The notes under the pieces were generated by a model, which was not told the DNA's origin, made no database searches, and saw only the letters and a program-made list of their open reading frames with translations. A stretch of DNA of 62,707 bases from a virus. Location: positions 1 through 62,707 of the IMG/VR virus record IMGVR_UViG_3300033134_000003. One strand, written 5' to 3'. Below, one piece after another: positions 33,229 through 41,625 of this stretch; the first letter of the stretch is position 1; every line of letters starts with the position of its first letter. The translations under genes were made by a program, and so were the position numbers.

Positions 33229-35364
33229 TCAATCACCGCTCGGGACGATGCGGAGCTTCCGCGCGCGCTCGAGGCGCGCCGCCCGAGACTCCGGGTCGGT
33301 ATTCCTGGATTCATCCTCGGCCGGTGCTGCTCCGTCCATCACCGAGCGCATGCACCGCTGGCCGCTCTTGATCGAGCGCCCGACCATGCTGTGCGAGTCG
33401 CACGCATCCGAGTGCCGGTCGGAGAGCTCCTCGATTCGCTCGGACATGCCGTCCATCGCGCGAGTTACGCGGTGGTGATCGTAGCCAAGCTCTGCGAGCG
33501 TTGAGACGGCGCGCTTGTGGAGGCTGCGCAACTCCTCGGCGTGCTCGCTTACGGCCTGTTGATGCTCGCCTTGCGCGCGATGGTGCTTGAGCGCGCGGTC
33601 GAGGTGCCCGTGCGCGGTCGCGAGCTTCTCCTGATTCGCATTCGAGAGGGTCCGGCCCGCGCGTACGCACGCGATGCCGCGCCGGAATGCCCTGGTGCGG
33701 GGGGATGTGGCCCGCGCGACCCAGGCGCGCTCCCCGTCCGGGAGTTCATCGCTCCCGCCCTCGATCTGCTCGAGAAGCTCTGCGGTCTCCTCCTTCGCCA
33801 TAGCGAGGAACGCATCGGCCGCGGCCTGGAGGGCCTCACCGAGGAGCTGCGGCAAGTCAGAATCCTCGTCCTGCTCGAGCGCCTCCTCGATCGTTGAGTG
33901 ATCGTGCATGAAGCCAAGCTGCATGAGGAGGTAGCCGAGCTGGCCGCATTCGTAGAGGCCGCGGCGAAACCTCGGGGCCCCGATGCGGCGGCTCACCGGG
34001 GAGGCTCTGCGACCGGCGCCGCCCTTGCCCTTGGTGGTGGCAGTCTTCCCCTTGCCGGCTTTCCCCTTTCCCTTGGTGTCCTCCTCCTCTTCGTCGTCGT
34101 CCTCCTCGTCGTCCTCGTCATCCTCATCTTCGTCATCCTCCTCGCCCTTCGTCCCGGCGCGCTCCTTGTCCTCGTCCTCCTCGTCGTCTTCGTCCTCATC
34201 CTCCTCGTCATCTTTGGACTTGCCGGCGGATGCGGCGCGGCGCTGCTCCTCATCGCCGTCGCCCTTGCCGCCCTCCTTGTCCGCATCCTCCTGGGCCTCC
34301 TCGTCCTCCTCGCCGACGAGCGCGCGCTCCTCCTTCGATTCGTCGTCCTCGCCGATGCCGGCCTTTTCCTTGTAATGATCGAGCACGGTCTGCGCGGACT
34401 TCTTCACATCATCGGGGATGTCGGTCTGCGAGATGCGCGAGAGCGCCGCGCGGATGGCGCCCTTCGGAACCTTCAGCTCCCCGTCGACGACGTGGGCGAT
34501 CGGCAGTTTGTAGGAGCCGCGCTTGTCGGGCTCGGATGCGTCGTAAACGAGAAAGCCATTGCGCGCCTTGGCCGGGGAGAACTCATCCCCGCCCGCCCAT
34601 TCAAAGATGGACTTCTGAGCGGCCGCGCCGTCCCACGAATCGGAATCCTCGATCGGTAGGTTCTTCGAGGCTCCGACCTTCCAGTCCGACCCGGTAGCTC
34701 TGCTCACTGGACTCGCCATTTTTGCGGCTCTCCGTAGGTTTTCGATTTCCGCGCGCGGCACGAAGACCATGCCGCCGCTGTCAAGAATTCGCTCGGCCCA
34801 TTCATAGAGCGGGCTCGTGTCGATCCCCTGCGAGCGCGCGGTCGCAAGCGCCTCGGGGAGCGCGGGGATTGGGACCTGGCTCACCTCGAGGAGGTCCACT
34901 TTGCTGAAGTCGATCCCGCCCGGCCGAGCCCTGTCCTTCGAGAGCGACCACTCGAGCGGCTGCCACGAGGTCGAGACCGCATTCAGGTACCCGGCCCGCG
35001 TCAGCCGATAGATCATGTCGGCGAACGGGTTGAGGTCGCGCTCCGCGTACTCGACCGTGCCCTTGAGAACCCCGGCCACGTCCCCGATCTGCACCATCCG
35101 CCCGATCGGAGGCTGCTTGTCATCGTGGGCCCAGAGAAAGACGGGATTCTTGAGATAGTTGCGCAGCTGCCAGGCCTCGGGCTCGACGACGTGGAAGTCC
35201 CGGCCTACCGCACCCGTTGATAGAACGTAACGGATCAGGCGCCCGGACTCACCGGGCTCTGCGGGCTCTGCCAGGCCCATCGCCGATGCAACTGCGGCCT
35301 GCGGGTCGCGCTGGTCTGCATCTGCGAGCCTTGCGAACTGCTCTGGCGTGTAGAGGCGTCTCAC
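33229..35364 (-). CDS. Prohead protease fused to an acidic scaffold region
   Basis: 711 aa from GTG 35364 (GTGA overlap with the portal stop). The N-terminal 210 residues are an S78-type prohead protease with catalytic His80 (LWAHDDKQPPIGRM) and Ser131 (YLNAVSTSW). Residues about 225-335 form a second domain (NLPIEDSDSWDGAAAQKSIFEWAG, GSYKLPIAHVVDGELK) seen in other phage protease fusions. An extreme Asp/Glu-rich tract follows (about 338-430), then a helical C-terminus with a His-rich coiled coil. No separate scaffold gene exists, so the C-terminal part probably scaffolds the capsid. Confidence 0.8.
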   Translation of the reverse strand: MRRLYTPEQFARLADADQRDPQAAVASAMGLAEPAEPGESGRLIRYVLSTGAVGRDFHVVEPEAWQLRNYLKNPVFLWAHDDKQPPIGRMVQIGDVAGVLKGTVEYAERDLNPFADMIYRLTRAGYLNAVSTSWQPLEWSLSKDRARPGGIDFSKVDLLEVSQVPIPALPEALATARSQGIDTSPLYEWAERILDSGGMVFVPRAEIENLRRAAKMASPVSRATGSDWKVGASKNLPIEDSDSWDGAAAQKSIFEWAGGDEFSPAKARNGFLVYDASEPDKRGSYKLPIAHVVDGELKVPKGAIRAALSRISQTDIPDDVKKSAQTVLDHYKEKAGIGEDDESKEERALVGEEDEEAQEDADKEGGKGDGDEEQRRAASAGKSKDDEEDEDEDDEEDEDKERAGTKGEEDDEDEDDEDDEEDDDEEEEDTKGKGKAGKGKTATTKGKGGAGRRASPVSRRIGAPRFRRGLYECGQLGYLLMQLGFMHDHSTIEEALEQDEDSDLPQLLGEALQAAADAFLAMAKEETAELLEQIEGGSDELPDGERAWVARATSPRTRAFRRGIACVRAGRTLSNANQEKLATAHGHLDRALKHHRAQGEHQQAVSEHAEELRSLHKRAVSTLAELGYDHHRVTRAMDGMSERIEELSDRHSDACDSHSMVGRSIKSGQRCMRSVMDGAAPAEDESRNTDPESRAARLERARKLRIVPSGD

Positions 35365-36818
35365 GTTCTCGCGTTCCCATTCAGTCTGCGTTTGCGCATG
35401 GGCGCCGCGCGCCCGTTGACGACCTTGCCGACTTTCTTGATCCCTTTCTTTGGCGGCCGGCCGCCGCCCTCGGCGCCCTCTCCGGTCTGATCAGATCCGA
35501 GCCCCGGCTGCTGCTCCTGTCCTGGGTTCGTGTCATCCGGGACGGTCGGGTCGTTCGGATCTGCCTGGCCTGCGAAGACATCCGAATCCATCGGGGCCGT
35601 GTTGACCGGACGATAGACCGTGTCGCCGCCCTCGAGGTCGTCCTGCCCCTCCTCGGCGCGCACCTCGTTGGGCGTTGCCCACCCCGTTCCCCCGAGCGCC
35701 ACGCGGTGCGCGGCATAACGGGTCTGAATATCCGCACGCAATATCCGATCGACATTGAACTCGATGAACATCTCATCGGTGTCGAGGTCGAAGGTGAACG
35801 GGATGCGCTCCTCCCACATGGTGATCCAGGTCGAGAGCGTGTAGTTCAAATACTCCTGCGCCTGCTGCGTGATGCCGGCGCCGGCGCTGCGACCCTGCTG
35901 CACGCCCAGCATGTGCGGGGGCACCCGATAGATGCGGCCGATCTCATCGAGCTGGAACTGCCGCGAGGCCATGAACTGCACATCCTGCGCAGTCATCGAC
36001 AGCGGCTCCCATTTCAGGCCCTGCTCGAGGATCGCCGTCTTGCCGGCGTTGTAGAGTCCGCTGTTCAACGCCTTCCAATCATCGGCGATGCGCTTGGCCG
36101 CATCTGCGGTCAGCTTGCCTTCGGTCTGCAGGACCCCGCTCGGCTTTGCGCTGTTCGCGGCCCACCGCGATGCGAGTTGCTCCTGCGCAATCGCGAGGCC
36201 GATCGCCTCGCGGGCCATGCTGATCGGTGAGAGGCCGAGAAGCCCGTTCATCGACAACGCCTTCAGGTGGAAGATGTCGTCCGAATGAATTAGAAGCGGC
36301 TCGCGAGCGAGCATTGCCATCTCGTGGAGCCCCGAGCGCGTGACCATGTAGAAGAGCTCGCCGTCGGGTGCTTCCCAGAGCGCGACGCGATCGGGATTGA
36401 TCGGCACGAGCTGCGTCGGATACCCGCGCGGGTCGCGCAGGATCACTGCGTACCCATTGCCACGCAAGAGAACGCTCGCCTGCAGCATCGAGCAGAACTC
36501 GAACCAGGTGAGCCAGCTCGCGGGCTTGCGCAGCAGCGGATAGAGGAAGTGTCCCTTCGCCTTCGTGCGCTTGCCGCCCTGGCGCTCGCCCTCAAAGATC
36601 ATCGCCCCGAGCTTTGCGAGATCGTAGGAGATGATCTGCACGCAGGCGAAGACGGCTGCGACCTGCATCGCAGAAGCCTGCCCCACGAGCACGCCCGCGG
36701 CGGTCGGAACCGACCAGCCCCAGTCGGCCCAATTCAAAGCATCGAGCGTCGTGTCGTTGGTGCGCGAGAACCGCGGCCCGAGCCCACGCGCGAGCGCGCC
36801 AAATAGACCCCGCGCCAT
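35361..36818 (-). CDS. Portal protein, HK97 family
   Basis: 485 aa. Typical pattern of HK97 portals: AAVFACVQIISYDLAKL near 55-70, SMLQASVLLRGNGYAVILRDPRGYP, DIFHLKALSMNGLLGLSPISMAREAIGLA, and RIYRVPPHMLGVQQGRSAGAGITQQAQEYLN. The C-terminal 90 residues are Pro/Gly-rich and basic. It forms the dodecameric DNA channel at one capsid vertex. ATG 36818 overlaps the stop of a small membrane protein gene (TGATG). Confidence 0.9.
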   Translation of the reverse strand: MARGLFGALARGLGPRFSRTNDTTLDALNWADWGWSVPTAAGVLVGQASAMQVAAVFACVQIISYDLAKLGAMIFEGERQGGKRTKAKGHFLYPLLRKPASWLTWFEFCSMLQASVLLRGNGYAVILRDPRGYPTQLVPINPDRVALWEAPDGELFYMVTRSGLHEMAMLAREPLLIHSDDIFHLKALSMNGLLGLSPISMAREAIGLAIAQEQLASRWAANSAKPSGVLQTEGKLTADAAKRIADDWKALNSGLYNAGKTAILEQGLKWEPLSMTAQDVQFMASRQFQLDEIGRIYRVPPHMLGVQQGRSAGAGITQQAQEYLNYTLSTWITMWEERIPFTFDLDTDEMFIEFNVDRILRADIQTRYAAHRVALGGTGWATPNEVRAEEGQDDLEGGDTVYRPVNTAPMDSDVFAGQADPNDPTVPDDTNPGQEQQPGLGSDQTGEGAEGGGRPPKKGIKKVGKVVNGRAAPMRKRRLNGNART

Positions 36819-36979
36819 CAGGCCGCCCGGGCGCTCAGAAACGCGCCAGCGAGCAGCAGGGCCCCTCCGATGAGGAACCCGGCTGGTGGGTATATTCTCC
36901 AGGCGCCGTAAGAGATCAGAGCGGCGCCGGCGAGGCCGGCTAGGTCGCGTGCGAGCTCGGGCAGCGGAAATTTTCTCAG
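36818..36979 (-). CDS. Small two-helix membrane protein, probable CTG start
   Basis: 53 aa between terminase and portal genes. The frame has two hydrophobic helices (DLAGLAGAALISYGAW and GFLIGGALLLAGAFLS). AAGGAG lies 8 bases before a CTG at 36979, and no ATG, GTG or TTG start exists in the frame. The stop overlaps the portal ATG (TGATG), matching the coupling pattern of this region. Small membrane proteins at this position are common in HK97-like phages, function unknown. Confidence 0.55.
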   Translation of the reverse strand: MRKFPLPELARDLAGLAGAALISYGAWRIYPPAGFLIGGALLLAGAFLSARAA

Positions 36980-36992
36980 GCTCGCCGCTCCT

Positions 36993-39959
36993 TCAAGTGC
37001 CGATGATGAGTAACCCGCGCTCCTCGTAAACGGAGCCGGGGCCGGACGAGGGCGCGCCTGTCGCGGCGCCCACCGCCATCGTGAGTGCGACCAGGGCGTC
37101 GATCCTGTTCACCGCGCGGCGCTTGGAGAACCAGCGGTTGTCGAACGGGTCGTGCTCTACGACGGCCGACATCATGGCGGAGATGACAACCGGGGAGCGG
37201 CGGATCCTGATGCGCTCCTCGAGGATCAGGGTCTCGAGCGCGACGACCGAGCCTGGCATCCAAAGTCCCTGCGGAGGCTCCTGGCTGTTCGCCTTCGCCG
37301 CATCGATCCACTCCTGGGGCGGCTTCGCGCGACGGACGCCCCCTTGTGGATGCTCGACCTGCGGGATCGTGATGCCGAGCTTGTCGAGCTCGTCCTCGAG
37401 CTTGCGATAGGCGTAGCGGTCGTACGCGAGAAGTCTTATCAGATACTCGATTGAGACTTCCGCAAGACGCGCGGCGACGAAGTCGAGCCGGATCGTCTTG
37501 CCCTCGATCGCATTCAGCCAACCGCCTTTGACCCACACCTCGTAAGGTGCCTGGTCCTTCAAGGCCCGCTCGGCGAGCGTGTCGCGAGGCGTCCAGACCT
37601 CGACCCACGCATCGAAGGTCGGAAGCTCGATCGGCTTGCCGTCTCGCTCGCGCGTGACGGTACCAGTTTGAACGCAGAAACCCGTGGCGGTGAGATCCTG
37701 AACGCCCGAGAGGTCCGCGGAGGCGCACAGCTCCTTGCCCACGTGGATCGCCGGATCGAAATCAAACAGCACACGCTCCAGAGCCTTGCGGCTCATCCAG
37801 GCGGTGTCGGCGTCAGTCCACACGCAGCCGTGCAACCGCAGAACGCCGTTCGCCTTGCCGGGGATGAGCTTCGCCTGTTTCACGGCTGATGCGATGGTCT
37901 CCTCGCGCACGATGACCCCGAGGAGCGGATTCGCCTTGATCCAGCACTTCGGGTCCTCGAGAAAGTCCTCGTCCTTGTCGAGGCCACAGACGTAACTGAA
38001 CGTCTCATCATCGATGGGCTCACCGACGTAGGTGAACTCATCATCCGGGGCCATCGTGCCGGCGGCGACGCGCACCGCGTGCTGATGCTCCTGCCAGCAC
38101 ACCGTGTTGCGATCGCTCCCGGAATTGGTCGCCATGACAAGGAGTGGCTGCCGGCGGAATTTGAATCCGCGCTCGAGCATGTCGATGATGGCCCCGCCGT
38201 CCTTGTGCTCGTGGATCTCGTCGCACAGCGCGCAGGAGGGCCGCGGGCCCGACTGACCATCATCCGAAGAGATCGGCTTGAAGGTCGACCCCGAGCGCGG
38301 ATCGGTCATCTGCCACACCGGATTTGCGCCCGACTTCAGGAGCCGAGACTGCAGCGCCGGGGACTGGTCGCGCATCGCCACCGCATCCCTGAAGAGGACC
38401 ATCGCCTGATCCTTTTTCGAGGCGGCTGCATACACCTCCGCGCGTGGCTCACCATCCGAGAGCATGCAGTAAAGGCCGATGCCGGCCTGCAGCGGGGAGT
38501 TGTGCGTCGCCACCATGCTGGTGCCGGCCAGAAACAGGTGCGACGGGCCATCCACCTGAATGCAGCGCACCGGGACCGAAGGAATCGGATCGCAGGCCAC
38601 GATCATTCGTCCGCGCGACAACGCGCGTCTTCCGGCCGGGGAAGGCTTCAGGCGCGCGAGTTTTCGTGGCAGCCGAAAAACTGGCACGTCGCCGGCGTGA
38701 AATTGAATCCGAAACGCCTCGCCACAGTCTTTGCCGTTTACCTTGGCGCGTACCGTGCTGTAGCTCGGCTTCAGTCCGAGCGTACGAACCAGCTCGATGA
38801 TGTCATCACGCAGCCGCGCGCTGATCGTGGTGATCTCGCACTGCGCTTGGCCTTTAGACACGAAGCCGTCGGTATCAGCGAGCCCCTGCAGGAGCGCAAG
38901 TCGCTGCGCGTGACTGCCACGCAAATAGCGAGCCGGAACGTGCTTGTTATGAAGCACACCCAGGGCGCGAAGTCGCGCAGTGAGGCCAGTGATCCTGAAA
39001 CGCCCGGTCGAGGGGCGCTGCGGCTTTCGTTCCACGACGCCGAACCCGTCGGCTGCCACCTGGTCGATGACCGCGCGATCCGCGAAAGCGGCGGTGATGC
39101 GGCCGCCGGCGCTGTCGCCATCACCCAACCAGGCGCCGAGCGTATAGGGCGGGATCGGTAGACTCGCCGCGGGCAGTTGCAGCGACCTGGCGACCTCGAT
39201 GCGATGATTCCATTTCGCCTGCGGATGCGCGCCCGATCCCTTGGGCACGACCAACGTGCGCGCGATCTCTGCCGTGGTGCGCAGGCCCTCGGCCCCCTTC
39301 GCGCTACGCTTCCACTGCGATCGCGGGACGCCGCGTATCTTGTCGCCGCGCCGGCCGCCGGTTCTCAGCCGCGCCGTGACCCACTGGTGCCCAGCCTCAG
39401 CGATTATTTCCCCGCCGTCGGAGAATCTCATGCGATAGCACTCGCGATTGAGCATCACGTCGCTCGCCGCAACCACGACTCGCGGTGCTCCTTGCTCGTC
39501 GAACACTCGGTCGCCAACGCGCAGCTCGCCCATCGTTGACCAGCCGCTGGGGGTGGGAATCGGGGTACCTACGAAAATCGGTTTCCCGTTCCCTTTCCCC
39601 TCCTCGAGGTACGCGCGCCGAAAGCGGCGCGACTTGTCCGTCGTGCGCTTCCACCCGAAGATCGACCCCACGATGAAAGCCTGCGAAGGCTCGAGCTTGA
39701 AGGGCTCGCCCTCGAACTGCCCGCTGTTCAGGCGCAGAACCGTCTCGAAGAACCTGATCGCGCGATCGGAGGCTTTCAGATCCCAGATGAGCCCGCGGCC
39801 TGCTCCGAGCCTCCTGTCGTCTAGGTGGCGGCGGCACGCGTTGCGAACGTGCGGACCGGCGATGATCCTGCCGGCGAGCACGGCGCGCGCATACGCGCCG
39901 ACGCGGTCCTCGGTCCTACGCGCCGAGGAACTCTTGCGCTGGGTCCTGCGAGCCGGCAT
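36993..39959 (-). CDS. Terminase large subunit with in-frame intein
   Basis: 988-aa precursor from ATG 39959 (an ATG at 40007 is longer). Without the 361-aa intein the mature protein is 627 aa. The Walker A loop (GKGNGK | S) is split by the intein; Walker B is CALCDEIHE. The nuclease half keeps its acidic residues (ADLSGVQDLTA, LLAYDRYAYRK, VNRIDALVALTMA). It packages DNA through the portal using ATP and cuts concatemers. The precursor cannot bind ATP until spliced, because the intein interrupts the phosphate-binding loop. Overlaps the small terminase gene by 44 bases. Confidence 0.9.
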   Translation of the reverse strand: MPARRTQRKSSSARRTEDRVGAYARAVLAGRIIAGPHVRNACRRHLDDRRLGAGRGLIWDLKASDRAIRFFETVLRLNSGQFEGEPFKLEPSQAFIVGSIFGWKRTTDKSRRFRRAYLEEGKGNGKPIFVGTPIPTPSGWSTMGELRVGDRVFDEQGAPRVVVAASDVMLNRECYRMRFSDGGEIIAEAGHQWVTARLRTGGRRGDKIRGVPRSQWKRSAKGAEGLRTTAEIARTLVVPKGSGAHPQAKWNHRIEVARSLQLPAASLPIPPYTLGAWLGDGDSAGGRITAAFADRAVIDQVAADGFGVVERKPQRPSTGRFRITGLTARLRALGVLHNKHVPARYLRGSHAQRLALLQGLADTDGFVSKGQAQCEITTISARLRDDIIELVRTLGLKPSYSTVRAKVNGKDCGEAFRIQFHAGDVPVFRLPRKLARLKPSPAGRRALSRGRMIVACDPIPSVPVRCIQVDGPSHLFLAGTSMVATHNSPLQAGIGLYCMLSDGEPRAEVYAAASKKDQAMVLFRDAVAMRDQSPALQSRLLKSGANPVWQMTDPRSGSTFKPISSDDGQSGPRPSCALCDEIHEHKDGGAIIDMLERGFKFRRQPLLVMATNSGSDRNTVCWQEHQHAVRVAAGTMAPDDEFTYVGEPIDDETFSYVCGLDKDEDFLEDPKCWIKANPLLGVIVREETIASAVKQAKLIPGKANGVLRLHGCVWTDADTAWMSRKALERVLFDFDPAIHVGKELCASADLSGVQDLTATGFCVQTGTVTRERDGKPIELPTFDAWVEVWTPRDTLAERALKDQAPYEVWVKGGWLNAIEGKTIRLDFVAARLAEVSIEYLIRLLAYDRYAYRKLEDELDKLGITIPQVEHPQGGVRRAKPPQEWIDAAKANSQEPPQGLWMPGSVVALETLILEERIRIRRSPVVISAMMSAVVEHDPFDNRWFSKRRAVNRIDALVALTMAVGAATGAPSSGPGSVYEERGLLIIGT
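38499..39581 (-). other. Class 3 intein with LAGLIDADG endonuclease domain
   Basis: 361 codons between Lys of the terminase P-loop and the following Ser. The first residue is Pro, not Cys/Ser/Ala. Block A is PIFVGTPIPTPSGW, block B AGHQWVTA with Trp67 (intein numbering), block F VRCIQVDGPSHLFLAG with Cys340, and block G VATHN with Thr359 and Asn361; the +1 residue is Ser. Trp-Cys-Thr is the signature of class 3 inteins, which start splicing from the block F Cys. Between the splicing blocks are two LAGLIDADG helices (LGAWLGDGD, LQGLADTDGF), the homing endonuclease. Confidence 0.85.
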
Positions 39960-40392
39960 CGCTCGGGTCGACGCTGACCCTGGTGCGCGAGCTCGGCGTG
40001 AAGCCAAGCTCCGAGGCGGCCTTCAACATGATCGCCGCCTGCTTGTTGATGATCGGCAGGTACGGGGACTGCACGAGATGCCCCTCCGGGGTCTTCGTTA
40101 GAAGCTGCAGCCCCCCAACGGCGTCGATGCGCGACTGCGCCTCGATCGCGCGTTGATAGATCTCACTCGCGACGCACCAGATCGCGAGCACCTCGCGGTC
40201 GAGGAGCTTCAACAGTCCAGGCGGTGCGCTCTCGATCGCGTAGCGCCACACCTCGCGCTGCTGGTCGGTGAACCAGCCGGGCGGTGTCTGAAGATTCCCG
40301 CGAGGCTTGGGTTCGTTGAGAGGCGGCGGGCGTCGCCCGCGATTGCCCTCTATCAGCCGCAGATGAGTCGGTTTCGGTTTTCGCCCGCGCAT
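39916..40392 (-). CDS. Terminase small subunit, P27 family
   Basis: 158 aa. N-terminus RGRKPKPTHLRLIEGNRGRR and the later PGWFTDQQREVWRYAI and SPYLPIINKQAAIMLKAASELG are the signature of P27-type small terminases, which recognise the packaging site and regulate the large subunit. ATG 40392 has GGGTGAGGGACC upstream. It is the first gene of the leftward late block, so a late promoter should lie just to its right. Confidence 0.85.
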   Translation of the reverse strand: MRGRKPKPTHLRLIEGNRGRRPPPLNEPKPRGNLQTPPGWFTDQQREVWRYAIESAPPGLLKLLDREVLAIWCVASEIYQRAIEAQSRIDAVGGLQLLTKTPEGHLVQSPYLPIINKQAAIMLKAASELGFTPSSRTRVSVDPSDAGSQDPAQEFLGA

Positions 40393-40572
40393 GGTCCCTC
40401 ACCCTTTTCGCCGAAAGGGCATTTTCAGGAAAGATCGATAACCCCCTCGTTTCCCTACCATTGCTGCGCCGCACACGCATCTAGGTGCTTGTTTTTGTTT
40501 ACTTTTTCGTCCAAACGGCTCAGAATACGCCTCAGTAGATCAATGACTTGCCACCCACACGGAGACACGACC
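40393..40572. promoter_or_regulatory. Divergent late/early intergenic region
   Basis: 180 bases between the start of the leftward late operon and the rightward early genes. It contains a hairpin CCCTTT/AAAGGG at about 40402-40419 and an A+T-rich stretch at about 40488-40510, the most A+T-rich point nearby. Promoters in both directions are expected, but I cannot assign convincing -35/-10 pairs. A packaging site near the terminase genes is also possible. Confidence 0.4.
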
Positions 40573-40776
40573 ATGACCACGAAGACCAAAGCTTTCCATG
40601 CCGCCCGTTCGCTCGCTGCCTACCGCGCGCACCTGACCCGCCAGACCGAGGCCCAGAAGAAGGCCCGCAACGCGAAGGCAAAGGCAGAGGCCCGCGCGAG
40701 CGCTGCCGCGATTCGCGGCCGCCTGGAGAAGTTCGCCCGCGCGAACACTCGCCTCCTGGCGCAGGCCGCAAGCTGA
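40573..40776 (+). CDS. Small basic helical protein
   Basis: 67 aa, rich in Ala, Arg and Lys and predicted to be a single long helix (RAHLTRQTEAQKKARNAKAK). No family recognised; a nucleic-acid-binding role is possible from charge only. The ATG is preceded by CACGGAG and GACC, the leader shared by the next genes. A strong GC hairpin follows the stop. Confidence 0.65.
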   Translation: MTTKTKAFHAARSLAAYRAHLTRQTEAQKKARNAKAKAEARASAAAIRGRLEKFARANTRLLAQAAS

Positions 40777-40785
40777 AGACCCTTC

Positions 40786-40805
40786 GGGGGGCCGCAAGGC
40801 CCCCC
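40786..40805 (+). terminator. GGGGGGCC-GCAA-GGCCCCCC hairpin
   Basis: Perfect 8-bp stem with a GNRA-type GCAA loop, 9 bases after a stop codon. No T-run, so it may act as an mRNA stabiliser or a weak terminator. Confidence 0.6.
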
Positions 40806-40844
40806 GGTTCCCTTCCGGACCCATCACGTCGGAGACCAACGACC

Positions 40845-41087
40845 ATGACCCGAGCACAGAAGGCCGCCGCGACCCGCGCCGCCTACCGCATCCAGGCCGA
40901 ACGCCGCACGGCCGAGCAGGCCCGGATACGGGCGATCGTCGCCACGGGCAAGTGCCCGCTCTGCGCCTCGCCGCTGCGCCGCAACACTTCCCTGACGGGC
41001 TGGTGGCAGTGCAGCCAGTACGGGGCACCCGGCTTTCGCGCGATCGCGAGCAAGGCGCCTTGCGAGTGGCAAGGCTTCACGGAGTGA
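40845..41087 (+). CDS. Small zinc-binding protein
   Basis: 80 aa. A basic helical N-terminus (AAATRAAYRIQAERRTAEQ) is followed by a zinc-ribbon-like C-terminus: CPLC, then two more Cys (WWQCSQYGAPGF, KAPCEW). The ATG follows the repeated leader (CACGTCGGAG...GACC). The N-terminal helix loosely resembles that of the preceding 67-aa protein, which may indicate a shared module. Function unknown. Confidence 0.65.
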   Translation: MTRAQKAAATRAAYRIQAERRTAEQARIRAIVATGKCPLCASPLRRNTSLTGWWQCSQYGAPGFRAIASKAPCEWQGFTE

Positions 41088-41154
41088 CCAGCTTGCGGCG
41101 CTCCACGTGGAACGCCGCGGGAAGCTCACTCACCCAACACGGAGACTTCAGACC

Positions 41155-41556
41155 ATGTCCGCCTTTGTCGTCCCAACCGCCCACATCGCCGCGATCGTCC
41201 GCGCCGCTCAGGAGCGCGGGCTCGTGAAACCCACGAAAGCCGCAGCCACCGCCGACATGCTCATGCGCGAGAACATCGCAAGCGTCCGGTACCGACACGA
41301 AGATCCTAGCGACCTCATCGCACCAGAGGCCCTCGAATCCTTCACCCGCGACCAGATCGAGACCGCCCGGAAGCTCAACGCGGATGAGACGCGCCACGCG
41401 ATAGCGTGCCTGGAATACCAGTCCTGCGAGCATCCCGGCTGGCACGACTCGGACGCGCGCAAGTTCCTCGACACGCTCAACACGACTTGCGTCTCGGCCG
41501 GCGGCAAGCGCACGGGCTCGTCGCACTCGGTCGGGTGCTGGCCCATCGGCGAATGA
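41155..41556 (+). CDS. Conserved hypothetical protein
   Basis: 133 aa, preceded by CACGGAG and GACC. The pattern AFVVPTAHIAAIVRAA, ENIASVRYRHED and ACLEYQSCEHPGWHDS is one I recognise from uncharacterised proteins in many proteobacterial genomes and phages. The C-terminal CEHPGW motif is its most conserved part. Function not known. Confidence 0.7.
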   Translation: MSAFVVPTAHIAAIVRAAQERGLVKPTKAAATADMLMRENIASVRYRHEDPSDLIAPEALESFTRDQIETARKLNADETRHAIACLEYQSCEHPGWHDSDARKFLDTLNTTCVSAGGKRTGSSHSVGCWPIGE

Positions 41557-41564
41557 CGTTGAGA

Positions 41565-41593
41565 GGGCGCCTTTGGACCTTGCGAGGGCGCCC
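41565..41593 (+). terminator. GC-rich hairpin after the 133-aa gene
   Basis: Stem GGGCGCC/GGCGCCC around a 15-base loop, just downstream of a stop codon and before the next CACGGAG leader. No T-run. Confidence 0.45.
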
Positions 41594-41625
41594 CGCTGAA
41601 CGCCACCACACGGAGACGCAAGACC

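Noticed and set aside
33983-34375. Rightward frame rich in Ser and overlapping Leu/Val-rich frame opposite the protease-scaffold gene
   Set aside because: They are the antisense readings of the Asp/Glu-rich tract; no ribosome site and no domain.
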